Shown here: positions 11,900 through 24,836 of the stretch, in pieces
Numbering within the stretch: the stretch's first letter is position 1
How the letters are laid out: the number at the start of each line of letters is the position of its first letter
DNA from: Neurospora tetrasperma FGSC 2508
Taxonomy: Eukaryota; Ascomycota; Sordariomycetes; Sordariales; Sordariaceae
NCBI RefSeq assembly: GCF_000213175.1
Contig: NW_009799102.1
Coordinates: 3,043,914-3,107,913, forward strand
Direction of reading: 5' to 3'
Length of the DNA: 64,000 nt
Position numbers and translations under genes: made by a program
The notes under the pieces: generated by a model
What the model saw: only the letters and a program-made list of their open reading frames with translations
Told to the model about the DNA's origin: nothing
The model's database searches: none

Positions 11900-13450
11900 A
11901 CAATCCTTTGTAATTTCCCGTAGAGTTCGATTAGTTAATAGAATATTGAGGCTCTGTATATAATAGCGTTATAAATATACTTAGTCCATATTTTCCTTAT
12001 TTAAATAAAGGAATAACCCTACGTTTTCGCTACTAATTTTATAAATTTATTTATTTGAATCTTTATTTTTTATTTTACTACTTCTATATAAACCCGGTAA
12101 TTGAATTTACAATTTAGTTAAACCCTTAGGAATTTTATCGATTTTATTAGTTAAAGTATTACGTCCCTAAATTAGAGAGTTTCTATTTTTAGTACGTTCG
12201 TTTATATAAAATATATTAATTCCGTTTTACTCGCTTCGAATTCTATACCTCTCGCCCTAATTTATTCCGAATATATTTCCTATACTACTTATAAAGTCCG
12301 GCAATTTTCTTCGGTAATATAAATTATTACAATAATATTAATATTATTTATAAAGCCAATTATAATTATATTTAAGATTATTATTAATTTCTAATATAAT
12401 AGAGTAATAAAGAGGATAAATAGGATAAGTAAGAGGGGGGAGCTTTAAAATATATTTATTATAATAGTATAGGGGCGAAACGTTTTATTATTAAAAAAAA
12501 GAGTACCTCTTTTATTAATAACGAAGTTCGCTATTTACTTAATAATTTATATTGGGAGTTATATTTCCTATAAACTATATAAAAGCTATTTATAATTAAT
12601 TCTATTGAACGTACCCTTTAAATCGAGGAGTATAAGGGATATTACAATTCCGAATTTCGAAATTATATAGATTATATTAGTAATTATCCGGATTGTAAAC
12701 TCCGTCGAACGGCCTACCCGGTTATTTATCTAACCCTCCGGTAGAAGGTTGAATTCTTTAATTATTTATATAAATCTCTTAACTATAAAGGTTTGGAAAA
12801 TTTTCTAATGTTATTAAATAATAATATAAATCTCTATACGCCTGCTAATTTTTATTAGGTAGCGGTTTTTCTAAACTTTTTGAGAATAATTACTTTTATA
12901 TCCTTAAATTATTATAGAAAATAATTTAATTGGAGGCTAACGGCTATTAAATATACTATTACTTATTAGAATAGTTATTTATACAATTTTAAAAATTTAT
13001 TCAAATATTAATTAATACGTAGGGCCTTATTAAGCGCTATTTAAAAAAGAACGTTTTAAACGTCGTTTTTAGTAATTAGTTCGTAAATAACTATTAGATT
13101 AATACTATTTACTAATTTAATCTAATTTAATAAATATTCTATTAGAATATCCACCTTTAGGAAAAAGTAATCGCTAAAAATTTCAACCTTATTATTATAA
13201 TTTTCGATTTCTATTACCCTTTTACTAATTCGGAGGGCTAATAATTTAAATAGGTTTATTAAGTAATAGCTTCGGGTCTAGGCCTATTTTTCTAAAGGTT
13301 AGAATCAATTTGGGTTCTTTAAAGCTTCGGCGACGCTTTTGCGCTATATAATCCACTATACTTTCAAAATAATCTTCTTCTTTTTTATTATTATTCCAAC
13401 AAATTCCTTCTAATTCGATAGTATCCGGCATTTAAATTATATTTAATACT
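11900..13450 (-). pseudogene. LINE copy 2 reverse transcriptase relic
   Basis: At 12298-12358 the minus strand reads G-F-I-N-N-I-N-I-I-V followed by T-E-E-N-C, in the place of the reverse transcriptase active site (F/L-A/V-D-D). The same place in copy 3 (45551-45600) reads L-A-D-N-I-N-I, which supports an original LADD or LVDD. About 40 codons upstream is a stretch ending L-I-L-F-I-L-F-I-x-x-L-Y, matching the family's P-L-S-P-I-L-F-x-L-F. An open piece at 13246-13431 lies just before the domain. Dead by many stops. Confidence 0.65.
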
Positions 13451-14628
13451 TCCGTTATATTTCCTTTATAATTATTCTATATTCTAATATTTATTAATTC
13501 GCTCTCCTCCTCCAACCTTTCTTTTAATATAGGACGAACTCTTCTATAATATTAGTAAATGTTCCGTCGAATTTGTAAAAACTTTACTCGAACTCTTTTA
13601 TTATATTAATCCTTTTTAGGACTAAAATCCGTTTTTCTACTACTTCCTTTATTTTTATTATATTTATAAAATTCTAACTATAATTTCCTTATTCTTTTAC
13701 CCTCCTATTCTTTCTTTCTATTTAAATTTAAATTTCCTAGGGGTAATAGTTGGAGCCGGTTTATTCGTACTACTACGTTCCCTAATATTCGGCTTTAATT
13801 TTAAATAATAGCTATATATAATCGATTATTCTATTTCTTTCTCTTTATATTATATTACTAAATTTTATTAATTTACCATAGAAGGTAAAAAAACCGAACC
13901 TCTAATATTATACTTATATAAAGAAGTATATAGCCTTTAAATTAATCCTATTCTTTAAATTCTAATTAGAATAATAGAAATTAAAGTCCTTAATAGTAAT
14001 AATTTAATTTCCTATTAGGGGCCCGGCCTCGAAGAATTCGAAGAGTAGGGATTTTTACTAGTATTCTAATATTCTTTATATTCGGATAGGTAAATAAATA
14101 GAATAAACGGTTGTAGGATCCTTTAAATTTTTAAATATTATTATAGTCCATTCCTTTCCAATTTAGAAATCGAAGTCCCTTAAATTCTATTTTTTTTTTT
14201 ATATGTTACTACCCTTCCGTTCTTTAAATAATTAATTCTAAAATACTTCCCGCCTTAAGGACAGTAAATATTCCTATTTAAATTTCTACCTAATTCCTAA
14301 ATTATAATAATATTATAAGTCTCCTTTTATTCGAATAAAATTTTCCTTCTCTTATACAATTTCCCTACGTTCTAGTATAATATTTTTAATTAGATTTTTA
14401 ATTACCCTAAAATAGGGTTTTTATAAATCCTTTAATAGAGGATAAGGGTATTATTTCTTTTAAGGGAATTATAATTATATAAAAACTATTACTATTATAT
14501 ATCCGACTCTTTATATTTTAAAAATATAGGTAATATACATCTATTGGGCTTTATTAAATTAAGGGTTTCGGTTGGAGGGTCGGGCTAATAATTTTTTTTA
14601 ATCGCCCTCTTTTTATACCTCCTCTAAT

Positions 14629-15990
14629 TTATTTCTCTAGGGTAGTAATAATATAAGAGTTAGGAAGGGCGTCCAATAGGTTACTTTTATTTATAATTTC
14701 TATTATTAATTCTAATACTCTTCCGGCTAGGTTCTTACAAAGGGGGGCGAATGCCCGCGGCCTTTCGGTATATATAATAAATATTTTCGTAATAACTTTC
14801 TGGAGTAAGGGGTACTCTTTATAATTATAAATAAAATATTTCTTCTTCCTATACAATTTATAATAGACGACCGATTTATTTTCGTTTAACGGATAATTTA
14901 TTTTACTAAAATAATATCTTTTATATTTAAATTTACTATATTGGGCGTAGATATTTTCCTAACGATAGAATTTTACTATATATTTAATTCCCTAATATTT
15001 AATTATTAGACGTTATTCGAAACTTGGAACGGTTCGTAAGGGTATATACCGCCATTCTAAAGGAAGAGATTATCCTAAAGGAAATTCGCTGCCTTCGAAG
15101 TAGCGATTTTTATTAGGAGTAAGCCTTTATTCTTTTTATCCCTTTTTTTCTAAGGCCGAATTCTTATAATAGTTGCCTCCTTATTTTTATCCCTCGTTGT
15201 ATTTATTAATATTTCTAATATAGTATAATTAATAATATTATTCTAGGGTACGCCCCGGACTAATATATTTATAGTATTTATAATAACGAAGGCCTCTTTA
15301 CTAAAGATTTTTATAACCTATATTTAATTTTACTAATACTAATTACGTATAGATTTATTGAAGATAATTATATAATTTCTAAATATTAGTATCCGAATAG
15401 CTATTCTAACTATTAAACTTAGTTTCTTCCGGCCTAGGGTCGTTACTATAGCCGTCTTTATATTTTCGTTCGAGCGGTTTATAAATTTAGTGGTAATAGT
15501 TACTCCCTTAATAGTAAATTACTATTCGAAGTTAAAGGTGATAAATTTCTTAATAGTAATAGTAAATAATTATTAGAAGGTAATACTAATTTTATTCGGG
15601 ATAACTTTCGTTATAATATCGGCCTATTATTTCGGTACTTCTTAAGTACCTTTTTTAATTTCCTTTAAAATATCCTTCTTTAAATTATTAAAATTCTTTT
15701 TAGTAATAAACTAGTCGGCTCCAACCTTATTAGCTTCGGATTGTATAAATTTACTTTTTCTAACGCAAGTCTATACGAATTTAAGAAATAATTTTCGAAC
15801 CTAACGTTAATTTTCGGTCGAAATAATATTGTAGTCTATAGATTTATTCGCTCTAGCAATGAATTTTTTTAATATTTTATTATTTTCCTCCGTTTTATCC
15901 GAGGTCTTTATAATAAGTACGGTTTTAAGGTTATTATATATGGGAATTTCTACGAGCGGGTTGTAGACGCTATTTTTAAGCCTACAAATA
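14629..15990 (-). pseudogene. LINE copy 2 ORF1 (gag-like) relic
   Basis: Minus-strand frame fragments align with those of copies 1a (about 779-1840) and 3. The end of ORF1 (14629-14856) stays open for 75 codons and contains a degenerate CCHC zinc knuckle. In the same place in copy 3 one reads C-V-N-Y with a following K-K-G-Y-F-x-Y-S-Y, where the Tyr residues stand at the Cys and His positions (TGT or CAT/CAC turned into TAT/TAC). ORF1 proteins of LINEs bind the element RNA. The start is not defined. Confidence 0.6.
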
Positions 15991-16597
15991 TTACTATTTA
16001 TAACTATTAGTAACGACGATACAACGCCGTCGCTGCGTTCGTTGTAGGATATTGTGAGGGACGTAAACGACCCTCCTGAGTCGATTGCCGTTGTTAGTTT
16101 TCGTTTTGGAGCATTCCTCGACTAGAAATCGGCGTTTCCGGTTTCGGCGTCGTTTTTCCTATAAGAATAATAATAATTTTAATAATAAAGTGAATATTTC
16201 AATTTGAAAGGCCTTCAGCTCCAGCATAGTATAGATTAAATCTATCAAAAATCGACAAGTAAAACGGTACTACTTTTATATCTATTCAACTTCATTCCGT
16301 AAAGTTATTATTAATATTATGATTTTTTAGTCCGTACAAATAGACTTCTTAGTCCGTACAAATAAATATTCTCTTAGAAAAAGGCTTAGCCCTAAAGCCC
16401 AAAGAAAAGAATAAAGATGAAAAAATAGAATTCTATACTAAGTATTACGATTAAGGTTCAATCTAATTGTTGTGGTACTAATTGTGTAAAAACCCCAAAA
16501 AGATTTCCCCTTAATTAGGTTCGAATAGACCGCTTTCCCGATAGAGGATAGATATTATCGGGCTTTAGTGTAATTTCGTTATTAGAATAGGCTATTA

Positions 16598-16615
16598 CGC
16601 TATACCACTATACTA
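16598..16615 (-). other. tRNA A-box-like sequence in the LTR of fossil B
   Basis: The minus strand reads TAGTATAGTGGTATAGCG, close to the tRNA A-box consensus, and 67 bases further GGTCTATTCGAACC (16516-16531) resembles a B box. Fossil C's LTR has related sequences in the same order. No cloverleaf could be drawn with confidence, so this is not called a tRNA. Confidence 0.3.
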
Positions 16616-16652
16616 TATAACTATTACTACGGTTTGTAACAATCGTTATACA

Positions 16653-16904
16653 GCCTCCCCTTATTAATTATTTTTTTCTTTACGACTGCCTTAATATCTT
16701 CCCCTTTATCTTTAAACCTTCAATAGCCGTATTGTTTTCGTTATAGTCCTTCACAATTATATTATTCTCTATTACCTTCAATTAGATTTTTAAGTATCTT
16801 GGAGGATTCGGTATGTCTAGATTATTATTATAATAGTCTTTAAATCTACGCGCTGCATCTTTGAACCCTCCGGTATCGTACTAAACCGGATTTGAATCCT
16901 ATCC
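16653..16904 (-). pseudogene. fossil B chromodomain, C-terminal half, and 3' UTR
   Basis: On the minus strand the sequence just beyond the MULE T1 target duplication reads on from 'NWKGYDSNP' to 'YDTGGFKDAARRFKDYY' and 'NPPRYLK'. This is the second half of a chromoviral chromodomain with its tail. The first half is on the other side of T1 (20185-20330). Chromodomains at the integrase end steer insertion to heterochromatin. A purine-rich tract before 16652 leads into the LTR. Fossil; broken. Confidence 0.7.
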
Positions 16905-16912
16905 TTTCCAAT

Positions 16913-19900
16913 GAGTAAACCTCGGCGCACCCACCCCAAAACCTGCGCGCACCCAAAAACCCTCTGGGCAGCCGATATTGAAATTATTGTATTTTTGCCG
17001 TGTTTTTAATTGTTTTATATATCTAATACCTTGGTCAGATTTACCAGCTGGGTCGCCCAACTATATGAACCTCTATATAATTCTTTAACCCCTAGTTATT
17101 TAAATTTCATAATACTTTTATAATATTGAATGTAAAATACTGGGAATCGACAGCTCTATTCAATTAATAGTATTTGTAAATAGTCAATCTTAATTGAGGT
17201 TAATAATATTCTATATACTAACGTTTAACAGCGCTAGTAATTCAAAGAGCTCATTAAACGAACTAAACGATAATATCTCGATAACCTTATTCCCATTTTC
17301 CTTTACTATCTACTCTCGAGCCCTCACTACCTAATATCTCCCCAACTCATTATCTTCCTCCTCGTCTTCATCGTTATTAGCTACATCAATATAGCTATAC
17401 GCCTCACTCTACATACGACTACGGGCATTAATAATATCCATCTCTTCAATTGTACGCCTAGCCTTATATTAAAAATAGTTACCCCGCCCTATAATTTGAA
17501 TAGGTTGAATATTCTTTAATCTATTGCGCAGCGCCGCATTTTTCTTCCTAACCTTCTTACTCTAACTTAGTGGAATAGCTTCGTCACTAAACGGACTACC
17601 CTACTTTAACGGGCGACCCTTGGGTATAGCCTTAGCGGCCGGGCGAAAATATAAATATCTATCTACCGTATCCTAATATAGTAATTAGTATAAAATTAAC
17701 CCAGAGAAGGGATAGTAGTAATTTTACCCGTTATTAAATAAAATATTAGAATAGGTAATAGTCGTATTTAATAACCAACGCTATTTTACTAACTTCCTTC
17801 TTAGCCTCTATCTTATAAATATAAAGTAGACTAAATTATACTCTAAATTATTAGGTATACAGCTAGAGAGCCTTACTAAGGTGATTTAAAATAGGGAGGC
17901 TACCCTTCAATTAATTATACTAATTAGTAAGTAAATTACATACCTAAATTATAATACTAAGCGGAGTATTGTCTACCTATAGGAGCCCAATTGTATTTAT
18001 ACGTATACGGGACAATAATTTGGTCATAATCTCCTTAAAGTAAATATAACGGCGGAGGGTATATTACTTATTAGCGTTATATAAATTAATTAAACCACTA
18101 CATATAAATAATTTATACGATTTAAGGGAACCATTATTGGATTTACTTAGTAACATAATTCTTTACCTATAATTGAAATACCTTTTAGTATAGTAATTAG
18201 CCTACTCTTTTTTGTAAAGGAGTAAATCGGTTGTAATTTATTTAATAATAACTCCTTATGCCCCTCTAAATTAACAATGTAGAAATTATAAAGCGTATTT
18301 AAATTCCGGTATCAACAGTACGTAGATTATATATTACTATATATAAAAGAACCCTACTCTAATATTAGCAACTTTATTAGGAAGTAGGCCTGATCTAGCC
18401 TATATTCTAGTAATTATCTTAGCTTTCTTATATATACAACGTACTTTAGCAATATTATTCTAATTACATTAATTCATTACCTCTTATTATAATTATTATA
18501 CTACTACTTCGTTATTACTAGAATTATTTCTACTACTCTCCTCCTCGTTAGCTCCCTCCTTATTATCCTCCTTAATACTTAATTGCTATTAATTAACTCT
18601 ATTGTATACTAAATCGTTTTAATTTATACATTATTAATTATTTTTAAAGTACTTAGTACCATTATAATTAATATACTATACGTAACGTTAACGCTAGGTA
18701 TTTGGGAAGATTTAATTGATAGTTCTAATTAATTAATTAGTACCGTTAGTTATAGTAACCGTTGGTTCGGGTATTGAAAAGTTATTTAGCGTCTTTTTAA
18801 TATGCTTAACGAGCTAGCCAAAACCCTTATCCCTCTCGTTATTGATAATTGCTTGAAAGATTAGTATAAATAACTTCTCTAGCATAATTATAATATTTTA
18901 TATAGCTAATATATAATACCGGTTGGTCTTATACGTAGTATTAAATAATAGGGTATATAGGTATCGCCTCTATATCCTTTTTTGTTTATATAGAGCCTAA
19001 AAACTATAGCGCAGTATAGTAGTTTCCTTGTCTTTAGAGCCGTCGTTATTAATACCGTAGTTAAAGTAATAGTATTTAAGTATAACGAATTTATTATTCT
19101 CGATAGTATATACGAACGCTTATATATTAGTATATCTACTATTATCGACTTATTGTAATTATTAGCGCCAATTATCAAAGTTTTTATATATAAATAACAA
19201 TTTAGGGAATTTGGTCTTGATTATTGTATAGATATTGTATGTAGTTAATTCGCGTTATTAAAGGAGACCCCGAATATACGGCCAATTCTCTATATCGAAC
19301 TATTATCGGAAAATTAAATAATAAGAGAGGTCGCGAAATGGAGGATGACGGTAGTATATACGATTGACTACCTGTACGGTATATTTATAGTCGTTCTTCT
19401 TAAATATTTGGATAATAATATCAAAGGGATATTTACGTATAATCTTTCTAATTATTAAGCGTCGCTTCTTGTAAGGGTTCTTGGATTCTTACGGACGCGA
19501 TTTAGCGCAGTTGTATTTAAAGACTCCACGATATACTTTATTAATTATAGGCCCTATCTTAAAATAATCGCTACGCGCAATCGCGACCCCAAATCTATAG
19601 TAGTAATACATTTCAACGACCTTACGTATAATTATATCGATATTACCGGGAGGGAGGTTAAATAAGGCGTTGTCGGCCGGAATAGACTATTCAATATCAT
19701 CGTCAATTGAAGTATAACTACTTGCGAAAGTAACCGACGAAGTAGTAGAATTGCAATAACGACGAGGCTGCACCCACGTGGGGGCATTGTAGAGAATTTG
19801 AGAAAATATTTATTAAATATTAGCAATTGAATACAATTAATATTATTTATAGCCGATCAAGGGCGATTAATTTGAACGATATTACGTACGTTAGGGATAA

Positions 19901-20176
19901 ATATAGTAGTACGATTACAATATACAAATATACAAATATAGCGTTCAAAGTACGGTATATATAAAGTACTAGTATATAAAGTACTAGTGCAAATAGCCGT
20001 ATAAAAAAGCGTAAAAGAAATAACCAAATTAGAGGGAATGTTTCGTACATTGAAAGGACGAAATTTAGCTAGTAAAAACGGGGTTTACAATGTCAGGTGT
20101 CATCAGCTACACGGTCCCACATTTCCCGGTTTTTGGGTGCGCCTAGGTTTTGGGGTGGGTGCGCCGAGGTTTACTC
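16913..20176 (-). mobile_element. MULE copy T1, both ends present (3264 bp)
   Basis: Inverted ends GAGTAAACCTCGGCGCACCC (16913 on, and inverted ending at 20176) extend for about 35 bp. The perfect 8-bp duplication TTTCCAAT flanks it (16905-16912 and 20177-20184). Inside the right end lies the family block (inverted at about 20085-20135), shared with T2a, T2b and T3. Inside the left end 'CAGCCGATAT...AGCTGGGTCGCCCAA' parallels the left end of T3. It interrupts the chromodomain of fossil B. Confidence 0.9.
17300..19800 (-). pseudogene. MULE transposase relic of T1
   Basis: Minus-strand frames, from the N-terminus: about 19680-19250 resembles a FAR1-type DNA-binding region ('FKYNCAKSRP...KNPYKKRRLIIRKI'). 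Positions 18915-18945 read 'NTTYKTNRYYI', the MULE signature after the first catalytic acidic residue (here Asn). The C-terminal end at about 17340-17250 reads 'DNELGRY..VRARE', shared with T3 and the copy at the right window edge. A basic 'PKGRP-K' stretch (about 17620) may be an AT-hook-like segment. Many stops fit RIP of Gln and Trp codons. Confidence 0.7.
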
Positions 20177-20184
20177 TTTCCAAT

Positions 20185-23100
20185 TTACTTAGTATTTAAG
20201 TTTGCTATTTATTAATCTGTAGGTTAAAATATTTTCCACCTCCTATTCTTCCTTATTATTAATAATTTCGCCTTTTAAATTTTCGTTAGCTTACTTAGGT
20301 AGTAGGTTGTTTAAATCCTTCCTTAGGCGGTTAATATAGAATACCTTTGAACCTCGCTATATTTCCAGTACTTTTAAAACGTATAAATACTTAACTATCT
20401 CAATAATTTTGTAGTGCACCCTAGTTTGGGGAAGGTCTAATTCATTATTGGGCCGGTCTATTAATTAAGTCTTCTTAATAATAAATACTCTATCACTGAT
20501 TCTAAAATCTAGCTCTCGTCGGTATCTATTCGCTTACTTAGTCTACCTATTTTGTACCTACTATATTACTTCTTTAGCCTCCTTCTGTACTTTCTCTAGT
20601 CTTCTTACTATCTGGGCGGTTTTTTAGCGTACAAGTTTCTCCTTCGGGTTAGCGATAGCCTTTTATTCTTCGTTTAGTCCGTATATCTAGTCTATTGTAA
20701 GTAGCCCTCTCTAGTACCCGAATACTACTTCGCAAGGAGATAGGCCGTCTAAACTTTTATACGGTAGGGTATATTGTATTATATCTAAAACAAGAACTAG
20801 GTTTAACTAATCGTCCTAATTGTAGGACATGTAGGGTCGTAATCTTTGATTAATAGATTGGTTTATAATCTCTACCTGCCCGGTTATTTAAGAGTAATCC
20901 GTATTACTAAGTTTCTATTTAATATAGAGAAGTCTAATTAGTTCTTAAGTAAAATTTAAGACAAATTGTAGTCCTTTATTACTAGTAATATCCTTTAGTA
21001 AACCTAAAATCCGATATAGTCCTTTAAAGTATAGGGTTATTGCTTTTTGCCCTATAATTGTATTTTTGTATGGGATATACTACGAAAGCTTTGAAAAATG
21101 ATCTACTATTATTATGAAGTTATTATAGCCTTTTTTATCCTTAGGCATTGATTCAAAATCCATTATAATAGATTGCTAAGCCCTATCATCCTTTTATAGC
21201 TTAACTATTCATATTTATCCGGGTATTTCGGCTTTAAGAACCTTTTATAATTTATAAGTCTAATAATTATTAATATAACGGTTAACGTCTACTATATAAC
21301 TAGGCTACTAGTACCGGGCGACAATATTCTTTCGAATCTTATTTCTTCTAAGGTAGGTAATTAATAGTATATTATAGTATTCGCGTATAATCTTTATTCT
21401 GAAGTATTCTATTTCCGGTACAAATAATTTTCTATTATATAGGGTAAGGCCTTATACTTTTAAAAATTGCGGATTCTCTTCTATTTTATTAGTTTTCTTA
21501 CATTAGATTAAAATAGATTCGTCTATTCGGTTACTATAGAGAATCCTTTCTACTAGTAATCTTTTCTCTATAATTCTATCCCTTATTTCTTTATTATTTT
21601 ATTCCTTCTTAGAATTTATTTCTCTAGATATTGCTAATAGTTTAACTTTAGGCGTTTCTTCCTTATGCCCCGCATATATAAATATTCTACTATTAGGTTT
21701 TAATCCTTTTAATATTTATTAATCATTTCTTCGTTTTAGAATAATCTTTAAAACTTTTTATAATAGTACGTTAGTAGTAATATTATCCTTTCTAAGGCGG
21801 TATATCATTTTAAAATTATATTTTGATAGTAACTCTGACTATACTATTTGTTTAGAATTTAATAGCTTTTTAGTTGAGAAGTATTTTAGTACTTAGTAAT
21901 CGGTTACTATTGTAACCAGTTTATTAATTCCTTTTAATTCGGGTTACTATAATTAATACCTTTTATTACAATTAGTAGTTCCTTATTATATATAGAGTAA
22001 TTAAATTTCGCAAGTACTAGCGTCTCTAAATAGAAGGTTATCGAATGCTATTTTTCCTATCCTTTTAGTCCCTACTTGTTTTAGGATAATACCCTTACGT
22101 ATATTCTATCCGAGGCGTCAATTTCCATCCTAGTTTTATCTCCGTATTTATAGTAATTTAGAATTAGAGTTTGTAATATTACGGTCTTTAACTTCTCGAA
22201 GGTTTACTAGTACTCTTTAGCCTATATAAATGTATAGTCCTTTTTTATCAAATTATTAAATAGCTTTACTATTCGTTTAAAATTCTTAACGAATTTTCAA
22301 TAAAAGTTATAGAAGCCTATAAGTACTTGGACCCTTTTAAAATTCTTTAGCGTAAATTAATATCTTACTAGAGTAATTTTATCGGGATTAATAGCGATTC
22401 TATCCATACTGATAATAAAGCTTAGGAATTTTGTTTTTATTATATAGAATTCGTATTTATCAATATTTATTTATAGGCCGGCCGCTCTCAATCGGTTAAG
22501 AACGGTCTTAATATATCTTTTGTAGTCCTTTAGGTTATACGAAAAGATTAAAATATTATTAATATATATACTATAAAAATTATAGTAATTTATAAGGGTA
22601 TTATTTATTAAGCGTTAGAAAGATAAGGGATTTCTATATAGCCTAGAGGGTAATACCTTATATTTGTACACGCTAAACCCTACTCTAAATATTGTAAAGT
22701 CTCTATATCCGGGAGCTATCTAAATATAATAAAAAGCTTATTCAATATCGATTTTAATAAAGATCTTCGCCTTACTAATTTGTACTAGCATTTTATTAAT
22801 AAGTAGTAATAAATATTAATCCTTCTTTAAAATAGTATTAGACTTCTTATAATTAATAAATATCTTAAAGTTATTATTAGCCTTTAGTATAAATAATACT
22901 AGGGCCGCCTAAAGAGCAAATTAGCCTTAATGAATCCCTCTATAAATTTTTAGTAATATACTTTCTATATTCCTCGAATTCTTTTAAAGTTATATATTAA
23001 AGAGGGTTAATATTTGATTCTTTAACTTTATAGCCTTCTTCTAATTTAATTAGATAATTTATTAATAATTTATATTTTAATGGAGCGTTGGAGTTAATCT

Positions 23101-24520
23101 TATTAAATACCTTTAATTCTTTGAGGGAGTAGTAGTTTATTAGCACCTTCTCTAATACTAAGGCCAAATCCTTTGGATTATCGCGTAGCGTTCTTTAGGA
23201 TTTAAATATTTCAATTATTTTATTAACTTTGTATAGATTAATAATTTTTAATTTAATTTTACGTTTCTTCATATAATATTCGAAAATAATCGTATTTACA
23301 ATAATGAAGTTAATTGGGCGTACTTTGGTTTAAGCCTATTGGTGTTCTAGCCGGTATGGGCCTTATTCATCCTATAAGGGGAAGGAGTCTACTTTTCGAA
23401 CTAGTTCTAAGCATTCTTCTATTAGTAGGTAAGTTTTATCCCTATATAATTCTCTTTCTATATACTTAAAGGCGCGCGCGTATACCGACGGGGATAGAAA
23501 CTAATTAGGCTTTCATTATACTAATTCTAATAATTTCTAATTGGGGGATTTTCCTTCCGGGGTTATTTCTTTCATTTCTTATATTTTTTTATTAAATTCT
23601 TTTAATTTTTAGATTCTAATTTGAATTGCTGCTCTATCCCTCCTTTATGTATCCTTTTGTTCTATAGCTCTTACCTACTTCTTAATATCTTCTTAGTACG
23701 CGGGATCCTTTAATTTGTTAACCTCCTTACCGATATTAATATTTTTTACTTCTTTTAAGTTAGGTATTATATCGGTTAGAAAGATTAAATTATTAGTACA
23801 ATAGTTAGGAAGAATATTGTTTTCTATAAATTAAATTTTCCTTAACATTATATCTTTTTTTAATTTAGGGAGTACTAATATTTATCATTTGTTATATTAG
23901 TAACCTTAAACCTAGATATTACCTTTTATAGCCCTATTAATAAAATCGGGTTATAAGTTTTTATAAGAGGTAATGTATTTTAGTATAAAGTTATTATAGC
24001 GTTCTAATTATAATTTTCTTAATTTAATTCTAAATTTTTTATTTATAAGGATGTAAATATCCGCTCCAATATCGACGAATATACGGTGTATGGTAATGAA
24101 TAGTCTATTATCAATTATAGTATATATAATAAAAAATTGCTTGCCGCTCCCTAAATATTAACTTAAACTAAAATTTAAATAAGTTTTACTTATTTAGTAT
24201 ATTTTAATATTTTCCCTTTTATATTTCTAGTCGATACTTTTCTTAGAGTAGAGATTTATCCTTAGGAACCTAATTTTCCGAATTAGAGGCCGTTTGCAAA
24301 TTTTCTTTAGAATCTTTTTTAAATACTAGATCCCTAGGTACCTTTATTATTTCGGGAAGTATTCCGGACGGTATCTCTTTACTTAGCCCCTACGTTTCGT
24401 TAGTAATAGTATTAAATTTAGCTTCAAGATCGTTTACTATTACAATTTTCGGCTTTTAAGGACAAATTGTAAATTAATAGCCCACTTAGCGATAATTAAA
24501 ATAGCGATTCTCAGCGCTTA
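20185..24520 (-). pseudogene. fossil B pol region and gag zinc knuckle
   Basis: Minus-strand domain order, from high to low coordinates: gag CCHC zinc-knuckle remnant (about 24440-24510), aspartic protease (about 24050-24120, 'FVDIGADIYILI'), reverse transcriptase (about 22450-23200, active-site region near 22530-22560), RNase H (about 21830-22200), integrase (about 20500-21500) and first half of the chromodomain (20185-20330, 'VENILTYRLINSKLKY'). This is the Ty3/gypsy order. The frame is broken at many places. Chromovirus A entered it at 24520 within the zinc knuckle and MULE T1 at 20184. Confidence 0.7.
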
Positions 24521-24836
24521 TATTACCGGATATGTAGGATTAGCTATAGAATAGGGTATGGGGCTGGCACGGCTCAATTGAGCCATACCCAGTCCAGTAT
24601 TATAGTTGAGCGCAGGGCACTCGCCTGCCATTGGCAGGCGGCCGCCGGGAAGTGGGGCGCCCGCGCTACAGTCCAGGGTGGACCATGCTCGGACTAGGGA
24701 CCTTATATAAAAGGACCCTTATCTAGGCCGGCCAACGGCCGTCTACTTTCCTTCTGTATCTCGCTTTTTTACTTTAATATTATTAATTATATTAATAGAT
24801 AATTAAAGTTTTCAAGCATTCTAGCGAACTATAATA
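24521..24836 (+). repeat. 5' LTR of chromovirus A
   Basis: GC-rich island in AT-rich surroundings. It holds the perfect palindrome GGCTCAATTGAGCC (24571-24584), a stem CGCCTGCC-ATT-GGCAGGCG (24622-24640), a GC-rich GGCCGGCCAACGGCCG block and a TATA-like TATATAAAAG (24704-24713), which is the likely core promoter of the element. No primer-binding site could be assigned with confidence just after it. Confidence 0.9.

Larger units (their letters stand above)
9196..16155 (-). mobile_element. LINE copy 2, full length (about 6.96 kb)
   Basis: The 5' end at 16155 shares the CpG-rich leader with copies 1a and 3. The 3' end at about 9196 shares the tail GGGTAAAAGAATATT. Length agrees with copy 3 after its insertions are removed (6964 bp). 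A likely duplication AAGAATAATAATAAT lies at 9180-9194 and 16163-16177, though a few extra bases separate it from the 5' end. Order on the minus strand: leader, ORF1 with zinc knuckle, a region expected to hold the endonuclease (not confirmed), reverse transcriptase, and a further coding block of unknown role. All frames are destroyed by RIP. Confidence 0.85.
8972..16373. mobile_element. TIR element M2 (MULE-type MITE) carrying LINE copy 2
   Basis: The ends at 8972 and 16373 are inverted copies, each starting GAGAATAT and each holding two tandem versions of a TCT-x-TTTGTACGG motif about 21 bp apart (8978-9010 and 16330-16366). Flanking 8-mers are TTAAAAAA (8964-8971) and TTAGAAAA (16374-16381); the single difference is a RIP-type transition. 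Without the LINE the element would be only about 420 bp, close to the 411 bp of M1, and has no coding capacity, so it is a miniature element. Terminal design and TSD length match M1 and the second-family MULE at 63390. Confidence 0.65.
8619..16652 (-). repeat. 3' LTR of fossil B, split by element M2
   Basis: About 620 bp of LTR in two parts, 16652-16374 and 8971-8619 (minus strand). The split sides share the 8-bp M2 duplication TTAAAAAA / TTAGAAAA, and joining order is supported by fossil C, whose LTR has the same succession (…GCCTT, then purine-rich). The outer half (8619-8960) is markedly richer in C and G than its surroundings. The inner half contains sequences resembling tRNA A and B boxes on the minus strand (16598-16615 and 16516-16531). 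Confidence 0.6.

Noticed and set aside
16913-20176. hAT superfamily for the 8-bp-TSD elements
   Set aside because: An 8-bp duplication first suggested hAT, but the Y-K-T-N-R-Y transposase signature and FAR1-like N-terminus point to MULE.
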